6,458 nt of DNA from Robiginitomaculum sp. (GTDB lineage: Bacteria > Pseudomonadota > Alphaproteobacteria > Caulobacterales > Maricaulaceae): NCBI GenBank assembly GCA_002733735.2, contig NVWT02000013.1, positions 77,098 through 83,555 of the forward strand, written 5' to 3'. The position numbers were made by a program, and so were the translations under genes. Below the pieces are notes generated by a model, which worked only from the letters and a program-made list of their open reading frames with translations, made no database searches and was not told where the DNA came from. How positions within the stretch are numbered: position 1 is the first letter of the stretch; every line of letters starts with the position of its first letter. Below, one piece after another: positions 1 through 4,563 of the stretch.

Positions 1-383
1 TTTAGTTCGGCAACTATTCTGGCAGCAACTTTGGGGCCAACACCATTTGCTCGGGTGACCGCTGCTTTGTCCTGCATCAAGGCCGCTTGCATTAGTTCTT
101 CGGGGTCAAGCACGTCCAGCACGCTTAATGCCGATTTGGCACCAACCCCTTGCACATCTTGTAGCCTTACAAACCATGCCCGTTCTTGTTCCGAGGCAAA
201 GCCAAATAGCTTGAAAACATCTTGGCGAACATAGGTTTCAACGAACAACACTGCCGTTTCTCCGTGCGCCAAAGAGCGCAAGGTTCTGGCTCCTGCTTGT
301 AGCAAATAGCCTACTCCGTTCACATCAAGGATCAGTTCGCCATTGCCGATGGTATCGACAGTTCCGGTTAGTTTGCCAATCAT
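1..383 (-). CDS. ruvA: Holliday junction branch-migration protein RuvA (3' part outside window)
   Basis: RuvA binds four-way DNA junctions and loads the RuvB motor for branch migration. The visible 127 residues begin MIGKLTGTVD, the usual RuvA opening, and continue through the N-terminal OB-fold domain with VNGVGYLL at 21-28, and FVETYVRQD at 47-55 followed by FKLFGF. Two helix-hairpin-helix motifs follow: QDVQGVGAKSAL (75-86) and NGVGPKVAARI (113-123). E. coli RuvA is 203 residues, so the rest of domain II and the RuvB-binding domain III lie beyond position 1. The ATG shares one base with the ruvC stop (TAATG), implying translational coupling; ruvB would be expected next to the left. One oddity: the E. 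coli acidic pin is Glu55-Asp56, and the matching pair here is Gln54-Asp55. Identification is from recognised family motifs, not a search. Confidence 0.96.
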   Translation of the reverse strand, partial: MIGKLTGTVDTIGNGELILDVNGVGYLLQAGARTLRSLAHGETAVLFVETYVRQDVFKLFGFASEQERAWFVRLQDVQGVGAKSALSVLDVLDPEELMQAALMQDKAAVTRANGVGPKVAARIVAEL

Positions 384-877
384 TATGCCGACCTCATCAA
401 TTTCGAACCATGGTGCGCGTGACAGATCGCCACCGATAGCGCATCGGCCTCATCGCCGCTAGTATTGGTTCCCGGCAGCAAAATTGCCACCATAGCGGCA
501 ATTTGCGCCTTGTCAGCACCACCAGAGCCAACCAATGCCTGTTTGACGGTTCTAGGTGCATATTCACCTACCGATAGACCGGCATTGCTAGCTGCCAACA
601 TAGCGGCAGCTCTGGCATGGCCAAGCTTCATCGCCGAGCCGGCATTGACGCTAACAAAGCTGCCCTCAATGGCGGCGCAATCCGGATCCAGCCGGTCGAT
701 AATTTTGCCTAATTCCCCAAAGATGGTTTGCAGCCGATCGGACAAAGCAAGAGTGGTTTTGGCAGTGATTACGCCGCTCTCAAGGAAGCGCAATTTATTG
801 CCATTGCTCTCAACCACTCCCCAACCAGTACGGCGCAATCCGGGATCAATTCCAAGGATACGAATCATATTTGTCAT
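383..877 (-). CDS. ruvC: Crossover junction endodeoxyribonuclease RuvC
   Basis: RuvC is the dimeric RNase H-fold resolvase that makes paired nicks in Holliday junctions held by RuvAB. The 164 residues compare with 173 in E. coli. The four metal-binding acids are visible: Asp11 in GIDPGLRRTGWG, Glu71 in AAIEGSF, and Asp142 and Asp145 in DEADALSVAI. The KLGHARAA motif and the APRTVKQALVGSGGADK stretch are also typical. The residue after the catalytic Glu is Gly, where Gln or Glu is more common. Two starts are possible: ATG at 877, or ATG at 868 giving MIRILGIDPG, which puts the acids at 8, 68, 139 and 142, closer to E. coli (7, 66, 138, 141). Neither has a strong Shine-Dalgarno; GGA at 890-892 lies 12 nt before the first. 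The stop overlaps the ruvA ATG by one base. A LexA-like site lies just upstream. Confidence 0.97.
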   Translation of the reverse strand: MTNMIRILGIDPGLRRTGWGVVESNGNKLRFLESGVITAKTTLALSDRLQTIFGELGKIIDRLDPDCAAIEGSFVSVNAGSAMKLGHARAAAMLAASNAGLSVGEYAPRTVKQALVGSGGADKAQIAAMVAILLPGTNTSGDEADALSVAICHAHHGSKLMRSA

Positions 878-892
878 AATTGTAGTTTATCC

Positions 893-907
893 GAACAATC
901 TAGCAAC
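893..907 (-). promoter_or_regulatory. Possible alphaproteobacterial LexA (SOS) box before ruvC
   Basis: Read on the minus strand the site is GTTGCTAGATTGTTC, which matches 7 of 8 fixed bases of the alphaproteobacterial LexA operator GTTC-N7-GTTC. It ends 15 nt before the ruvC ATG at 877, a position where a bound repressor could block transcription. ruv genes are commonly SOS-controlled, which makes the match plausible. One mismatch in so short a pattern can arise by chance, and I could not identify clear -35 and -10 elements around it. Confidence 0.35.
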
Positions 908-1040
908 AAAAGTGCAAATGATTGTGAATGATTGCTATTTAAGGGTTGGTTAAGAACCCCGAGAAGAGCAAATAAGGGTTAATTGATTGCCAATGAGGGA
1001 TAAACCTTAACCCTCGTTTGCAATAGTCTTTTGTCTGGCG

Positions 1041-1218
1041 GTATTTTTTCTGTCTCGCGGCAAGTTCGCTCTGCTCATGCCTGCGACGGCGCGGCCTGAC
1101 CGGCCGAGGCGCGGTCGCACCTAGTATGTCGTATTCTTCTGTCTCGCGGCAAGTTCGCTCTGCTCACGCCTGCGACGGCGCGGCGAATGGTCGCCGAGGT
1201 GCGGTCGCACCTAGTTAG
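1041..1218. repeat. Two tandem copies of a ~90-bp GC-rich hairpin repeat, plus a third fragment
   Basis: Copy 1 (1041-1130) and copy 2 (1131-1218) share long identical blocks, including CTCGCGGCAAGTTCGCTCTG and GCGGTCGCACCTAGT, with an offset of 89-90 bases. A third partial copy starts with GTCTCGCGGC at 1219. Each full copy carries an inverted repeat with outer arms TGCGAC and GTCGCA (1082-1087 with 1114-1119; 1171-1176 with 1204-1209). The inner stem differs between copies but stays paired: CGGCC/GGCCG at 1092-1096 and 1102-1106 in copy 1, CGGCG/CGCCG at 1181-1185 and 1192-1196 in copy 2. No known family name is assigned. It resembles dispersed intergenic palindromic elements of bacteria and is much more GC-rich than its surroundings. 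Confidence 0.85.
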
Positions 1219-1362
1219 GTCTCGCGGCGAAGTGCTAACGCACCGACTTATCCCAGCCCTCTCCCGCCTTATCCTGAGGTGCTGTGCAGCAGCTATGACG
1301 GAGGCAGAGGTCGCACATGGTTAACTTATCCCACACCTTGCCATTGCAACTATTATGACAAC

Positions 1363-1902
1363 ATGGAAAATCAACAATATGACTTTAACGAAGCCCGCCG
1401 TTTATACAGCCTTGGCTTTAGCTTTCGCCAGATCGCCGCCAAACTAGGCATATTACCCAGCCTAATCAAAGCCGAAGCAAACAATAATAATTGGCAGGCC
1501 GGCCAAGCCCCTAACTGGAAGCAATTACGCAAACGCTTCGAGCAAGGCGAAGACATTGTTGATATTGCCAGCAATACTATTGTCTCGCTCTCGACTTTGC
1601 AAAAGCGCAAATTACGCGAAAATTGGAGCCGAGTAACAATTACCGGACTTGATGCTTTGCGCCGTTCAGTATCAGCCCTGCAAACCGCTTTGGACAGCAC
1701 CCCCGAAGACGATCCGGTATTAACCACCAGAATCTCCACCGCCCTTTCGATGGCCGCCGCCAGACTTAGCCGCGCCGAAAAAGGCCTTGATCCGATAGAG
1801 TTCGACACAGAAATATCCGCCATAGATGATGCCGACGACGAACAAGCTACAGCCGAATTAGCGAGGGTGATGAATGATTGGCGGGTTGATGGGGTTGATT
1901 AA
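1363..1902 (+). CDS. Hypothetical protein with two helix-turn-helix-like repeats
   Basis: I do not recognise a named family. The 179-residue product has two ungapped 34-residue segments, 11-44 and 55-88, set exactly 44 residues apart. They share Arg12/Arg56, Gly18/Gly62, Ile24-Ala25/Ile68-Ala69, Ser33/Ser77 and a closing Asn-Trp (43-44 and 87-88). The first, with LYSLGFSFRQIAAKLGI, has the shape of a homeodomain-like or phage terminase small-subunit helix-turn-helix. The segment after 90 is predicted helical, rich in Ala, Leu and Ser, and the C-terminus is acidic (DDADDEQ). No signal peptide or membrane segment is seen. ATG 1363 is preferred because the protein pattern begins there; a longer in-frame ATG at 1279 would add 28 residues that look non-coding. 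No Shine-Dalgarno precedes 1363, so translation may be coupled to a short upstream frame. It lies 122 bp before the ATPase gene on the same strand and could be its regulator, a phage-derived DNA-binding protein, or unrelated. Confidence 0.75.
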   Translation: MENQQYDFNEARRLYSLGFSFRQIAAKLGILPSLIKAEANNNNWQAGQAPNWKQLRKRFEQGEDIVDIASNTIVSLSTLQKRKLRENWSRVTITGLDALRRSVSALQTALDSTPEDDPVLTTRISTALSMAAARLSRAEKGLDPIEFDTEISAIDDADDEQATAELARVMNDWRVDGVD

Positions 1903-1926
1903 CCGTAACTATTTGTAATCAAAAAA

Positions 1927-1997
1927 ATGCATAATTGCATTGATTTTCATAATTCTTCATGCTTTTGTTCACAAATATGCTGAAATTATGCATAATT
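1927..1997. promoter_or_regulatory. Candidate operator: repeated CATAATT motifs and a 14-bp palindrome
   Basis: The AT-rich gap before the ATPase gene contains a perfect palindrome, AATTATGCATAATT, at 1984-1997. Ten of its bases, ATGCATAATT, recur as a direct repeat at 1927-1936, exactly 61 bp upstream and close to six helical turns. The core CATAATT appears three times, at 1930-1936, 1948-1954 and 1991-1997. The first copy also sits in a dyad with arms ATGCA/TGCAT (1927-1931, 1936-1940). The palindrome ends 27 bp before the ATG at 2025, where a dimeric repressor would overlap the promoter. A weak promoter guess is TTGTTC at 1965-1970 with TATGCA at 1987-1992, which would place the operator over the -10. 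No regulator is proven. Confidence 0.4.
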
Positions 1998-2024
1998 CGC
2001 ATAAATAAGTAGGAACCTATAAAC

Positions 2025-3341
2025 ATGCTACTTGAATTTACCGTTGGTAACTTCCGCTCGTTTGCCGAAGAGCAAACTTTCTCCATGCTGCCATTAAAAG
2101 GCGCATCAAATGTGCATCAAACAGGAGGTGCATATTATCCAGAAGTTATGAAAATAGCTGCTCTTTACGGTGCCAACGGATCCGGTAAAAGTAATTTAGT
2201 AAATGCCATTGCTGAGTTCAGGGAAGTCGTTTGGTCTTCGGGGGAGTGGAACTCAACACGAAATCTGCCCTATCAACCGTTTATATACGATGCTGAATTG
2301 CGACAGAAACCTACGAAATTTGAAATACTGCTTTCAATTGGGGATCAGGTTTGGCGCTATGGATTCAGTTATAATTCTAAGCGCATTGAAAGCGAATGGT
2401 TGTTCTGCAGACCTTTTTCAACCAATAGGGAAAACCGAGTTTTCGAGAGATATTTCCGCGCAGGAAAATACATAATTATGACATCAGAAGCACTGAATCC
2501 GCAAAAGGCACTATTAACCAAACACACCAATGACAACCAACTTTTTATCTCCAAACTTGATCAATTCAACGAAAAAGAAACTAAAGATGCCTTTCACTGG
2601 ATTGTCTTCGGCTTAAGACCAATTGGCAATCCAGATGGTTTTCCCCGGGCAATGACTGCCGACTATTGCGCTAATCTTGCAACCCGCAAAGCGGTGGTCA
2701 AGTTCCTAAATTCCGTCGGAATACGGGTTACAGACATCTTTATTGAAACAGAAGAAACAAAATTTGAGGGCAAAGACACCATTGCTAGAATTTTGCTTAA
2801 CGCTGGTAGTGAGCCAATTTTGGCTCATGGGGAAGATGATAAGATAACCAGGTATTCCATTCAATTTGTAAATATGGATCGCAATAACAAGCCAATTGCA
2901 ATTGATTTTAAAGAAGAATCATCAGGAACAAAAAATTTATTCGCGTTAGCCGCCGCTATTATGGACTCTTGTTCTCATGGCTACACCTTAATTGTTGATG
3001 AACTAAATCAATCTTTTCATAATGCCGCACTCAGACAGATTATTAAGATATTCAAAAACCCAGAAGCTAACCCAAGCGGTGCTCAACTTATCTTTACGTC
3101 TCATGATACCCATTTGATGAATACACTGGAACGCGATGAATTATGGTTTGCCGACAAGCAAGATGATGGGGCTACCGAATTATTTGGATTATCAGATTTT
3201 GCCCAGATAAAGAAGGGCGGCGCCCGCCGGGAAGGCGCCTTTGGCAAACAGTATTTAGAGGGCAGGTATGGCGCATTACCTGAAACCGACATTCTAGAAG
3301 CGATTCGAAGCCTGAAAACGATTGAACAGGCCAACCAGTAA
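2025..3341 (+). CDS. AAA_15/ABC-type ATPase, RloA/AbiLi-like (probable phage defence)
   Basis: This is a 438-residue cytoplasmic ATPase of the SMC/ABC-like group. The N-terminus MLLEFTVGNFRSFAEEQTFS is the usual opening strand of AAA_15 proteins. Visible motifs are Walker A GANGSGKS (49-56), an ABC-signature-like SSGTKNL (299-305), Walker B TLIVDEL (321-327) and an H-loop SHDTHL (359-364). The C-terminal YLEGRYGALP (410-419) is a hallmark of AbiLi-like ATPases. After the Walker B Glu the sequence is LNQSFH, where this group usually reads D or E-x-S-L-H. The start is supported by AGGAA at 2011-2015, 9 nt upstream. The stop overlaps the next ATG by one base (TAATG), so the two proteins are probably made in fixed ratio and work as a complex. 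By analogy with AbiL, PARIS and OLD-type systems the ATPase would sense infection or hold the partner inactive; that role is inferred. General recombination ATPases such as RecF are less likely given the partner. Confidence 0.88.
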   Translation: MLLEFTVGNFRSFAEEQTFSMLPLKGASNVHQTGGAYYPEVMKIAALYGANGSGKSNLVNAIAEFREVVWSSGEWNSTRNLPYQPFIYDAELRQKPTKFEILLSIGDQVWRYGFSYNSKRIESEWLFCRPFSTNRENRVFERYFRAGKYIIMTSEALNPQKALLTKHTNDNQLFISKLDQFNEKETKDAFHWIVFGLRPIGNPDGFPRAMTADYCANLATRKAVVKFLNSVGIRVTDIFIETEETKFEGKDTIARILLNAGSEPILAHGEDDKITRYSIQFVNMDRNNKPIAIDFKEESSGTKNLFALAAAIMDSCSHGYTLIVDELNQSFHNAALRQIIKIFKNPEANPSGAQLIFTSHDTHLMNTLERDELWFADKQDDGATELFGLSDFAQIKKGGARREGAFGKQYLEGRYGALPETDILEAIRSLKTIEQANQ

Positions 3342-3985
3342 TGACAAGAGGGCGGCGAAGCAGAAAAAAAACAGTAAATGCTAAGCCATTATTGGTTGTT
3401 TTATGTGAAGATAATGCAGGAACTATAGAGTATTTAGAGGCTTGTTTTCCAAAACGGAATTCAGGTAAAGTTGCTATCAAAGTAATTGGTTGTGGGGCAG
3501 ATCCAAGCAAATTGCTGAAAGACGCTCGACGAGCTCTAGCCGGAACACTAGAGCCTGTTTCACAAGCTGACTATGTTTGCCTTATTTTTGATAGGGACAC
3601 GCATGCACATTTTACAGATACTGTGCGTCGCTGCAAGACTTTGTCGAAAATTGAAACTTTCGTCTCAATACCATGCTTTGAATATTTTTTTCTGTTGCAT
3701 TTTGAGAATACTCGACAAAGCTTTCCTCTTTATAAGGACATACGCCCAGTTTTACGTTCAAAGTCAGGGTTTGAAAATTATAATAAAAAGCAAAATTGCG
3801 TTCCCCTACTTGAATTAGCAGATCGGCAATCTACGGCATTAAGCAACTCAGTTAGTGTGAGAAGCGCGTGCCGTAGAGATGGCGCAACAGGGCCATTGAC
3901 CGAAATTGATTTGCTGTTTGATGCGATTGATATTGCAAAAAATGAAGGTATAGAACGGCTTATTAATACAAAAGCAGATAGATAG
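3341..3985 (+). CDS. RloB/AbiLii-family protein, probable Toprim-like effector
   Basis: This 214-residue product matches the RloB family, the usual partner of RloA/AbiLi ATPases. A basic N-terminus (RGRRSRKK, 3-10) leads into LLVVLCEDNAGTIEYL (17-32), with Glu23 at the position of the family's conserved acid. FDRDTH (83-88) provides the DxD of a Toprim-like centre. SIPCFEYFFLLHF (109-121) corresponds to the family signature usually close to SNPCFELWLLLHF. A TGPLTEIDLLFDAI stretch near the C-terminus is also typical. The family usually reads close to EGExTEPxYF after the first acid; here that TE motif is lost, making this a divergent member. Toprim enzymes use such acids to bind metal and cut or join nucleic acids, but no activity is established for this protein. 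The ATG overlaps the ATPase stop by one base and has no independent Shine-Dalgarno of note, so it likely depends on coupling. The coding DNA is more AT-rich than nrdA. Confidence 0.85.
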   Translation: MTRGRRSRKKTVNAKPLLVVLCEDNAGTIEYLEACFPKRNSGKVAIKVIGCGADPSKLLKDARRALAGTLEPVSQADYVCLIFDRDTHAHFTDTVRRCKTLSKIETFVSIPCFEYFFLLHFENTRQSFPLYKDIRPVLRSKSGFENYNKKQNCVPLLELADRQSTALSNSVSVRSACRRDGATGPLTEIDLLFDAIDIAKNEGIERLINTKADR

Positions 3986-4080
3986 AGAGAAGAAGCGTAT
4001 TTAATCGGACAGCCACCGATGGGAATAACATCAAGATAAGTCAATATTTTCCAACACACGCCCTTGTTGCACCTACAAGG

Positions 4081-4109
4081 CTGGATACCGGATCAAGTCC
4101 GGTATGACG
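4081..4109 (+). repeat. CTGG...GACG palindromic element, intact copy A
   Basis: A perfect 8-bp stem (ATACCGGA at 4085-4092, TCCGGTAT at 4098-4105) with loop TCAAG is framed by CTGG on the left and GACG on the right. It follows the pattern seen in many proteobacterial intergenic repeats. It could form a hairpin at the 3' end of the RloB-like transcript but lacks a following T-run. Confidence 0.8.
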
Positions 4110-4160
4110 GGGCGTGGTGAAATGATAATTACGTATTCATTGCAATTTCACGCATAGAAC

Positions 4161-4199
4161 TCCTTCTCCCTGCTGGGGAGAAGGTTGGGTTGAGGGGGG
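4161..4199. repeat. CCTTCTCCC/GGGAGAAGG hairpin element
   Basis: A 9-bp perfect stem is formed by 4162-4170 and 4176-4184 with a 5-nt loop, followed by a GTTGAGGGG-like tail. This is a widespread proteobacterial intergenic repeat. Its minus-strand translation (PSTQPSPQQGEG) is a familiar artefact in predicted proteins and should not be taken as coding. Confidence 0.75.
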
Positions 4200-4220
4200 C
4201 GTAATATTGACGCTTGTGAC

Positions 4221-4260
4221 GGCAAAACTGTTCTCATCCGGACAAGCCGTGTGGTGACGA
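4221..4260 (+). repeat. Degenerate copy of the AAAACTG...CCGGACAAGCC repeat
   Basis: This stretch and 4475-4512 share AAAACTG, a CCGGACAAGCC core and TGTG(G/A)TGACG, so they are direct copies about 254 bp apart. In this copy the left arm has drifted and no longer pairs well with GTGGTGAC. Confidence 0.65.
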
Positions 4261-4286
4261 CTGGTGGGATCAAATCCGGCATGACG
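4261..4286 (+). repeat. CTGG...GACG palindromic element, decayed copy
   Basis: CTGG at 4261-4264, a loop TCAAA at 4270-4274, a right arm TCCGGCAT at 4275-4282 and GACG at 4283-4286 match the intact element at 4081-4109. The left arm is three bases shorter and no longer complementary, so this looks like a degraded copy. Confidence 0.6.
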
Positions 4287-4346
4287 ATCAGTGGTGGTTT
4301 TACGGGTTTTGTTAAAACACCAATAAACGTTATTACGCCAAACCCC

Positions 4347-4374
4347 CGTCATTGTGGCGAAAGCCGCAATCCAG
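4347..4374 (-). repeat. CTGG...GACG palindromic element, inverted copy D
   Basis: On the minus strand this is CTGG, an 8-bp stem with a GAAA/TTTC loop, and GACG. In plus-strand terms ATTGTGGC (4351-4358) pairs with GCCGCAAT (4363-4370) with one wobble. The stem sequence differs from copy A while pairing is kept. Confidence 0.75.
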
Positions 4375-4438
4375 TCACCAATGGTGATTGCACCAAGAGC
4401 GGTTGGTAATTTTCACCATTCACTACAATTCCTCCCAT

Positions 4439-4469
4439 TGTCATACTCCGACTTGTTCGGGGTATCCAG
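4439..4469 (-). repeat. CTGG...GACA palindromic element, inverted copy E
   Basis: ATACTCCGA (4443-4451) pairs with TCGGGGTAT (4457-4465) over 9 bp with one wobble. It is framed by TGTC and CCAG, that is CTGG...GACA on the minus strand. It is a third stem variant within the same frame as copies A and D. Confidence 0.75.
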
Positions 4470-4474
4470 CAGGT

Positions 4475-4512
4475 GGAAAACTGTCATCACCCGGACAAGC
4501 CATGTGATGACG
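4475..4512. repeat. Hairpin element GTCATCAC/GTGATGAC downstream of nrdA
   Basis: A perfect 8-bp stem (4483-4490 with 4504-4511) encloses a 13-nt loop. It is the better-kept copy of the repeat at 4221-4260. Read on the minus strand it lies about 52 nt after the nrdA stop and is followed by AGTTTTCC, so it might help end the nrdA transcript, although the T-run is short. Confidence 0.55.
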
Positions 4513-4563
4513 GGACGGCATAATAAACTGATAAGCATTACCAATATTACAAACGGATAAGTA

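Larger units (their letters stand above)
878..1362. other. Intergenic region with ruvC control sequences and hairpin repeats
   Basis: No credible gene is seen in these 485 bases between the divergent ruvC and the helix-turn-helix gene. From the ruvC side it holds the LexA-like site (893-907), a short direct repeat AATGATTG at 917-924 and 927-934, and GGGTT/AACCC arms at 943-947 and 955-959. A perfect 8-bp inverted repeat (AGGGTTAA at 975-982, TTAACCCT at 1007-1014) follows, then the GC-rich tandem hairpin repeats from 1041. The last 100 bases before the next gene contain a purine-rich stretch at 1300-1310 followed by a 13-codon open frame (1317-1358). Promoters for both flanking genes must lie here, but no convincing -35/-10 pair stands out. 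Confidence 0.75.
3986..4563. other. Gene-free region filled with small palindromic elements
   Basis: No credible gene is seen in these 578 bases between the convergent RloB-like gene and nrdA. Open frames present here lie across palindromic repeats and give translations characteristic of such repeats. The first 95 bases show only a weak dyad (ATCGG at 4004-4008, CCGAT at 4016-4020). From 4081 on, at least seven short palindromic or repeat-derived elements follow one another. No hairpin followed by a clear T-run is seen on the plus strand, so the end of the RloAB-like transcript is not obvious. Confidence 0.75.

Noticed and set aside
465..953. Long plus-strand frame opposite ruvC
   Set aside because: It is antisense to a clear ruvC with all catalytic residues; the open frame follows from the codon use of ruvC.
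1041..1260. CRISPR array
   Set aside because: There are only two full units of about 90 bp that are alike throughout, with no alternating constant repeats and variable spacers and no cas genes.
1320..1336. DnaA box or origin-like site (TTATCCCACA)
   Set aside because: It has an extra C compared with TTATCCACA, and there is no cluster of boxes or adjacent origin gene.
4085..4109. Rho-independent terminator after the RloB-like gene
   Set aside because: The stem is perfect but is followed by GACGGGGCG with no T-run, and it lies 100 bases past the stop.
4137..4352. Minus-strand open frame of 71 codons
   Set aside because: It runs through palindromic repeats; its PSTQPSPQQGEG segment is the usual artefact of the CCTTCTCCC hairpin element.
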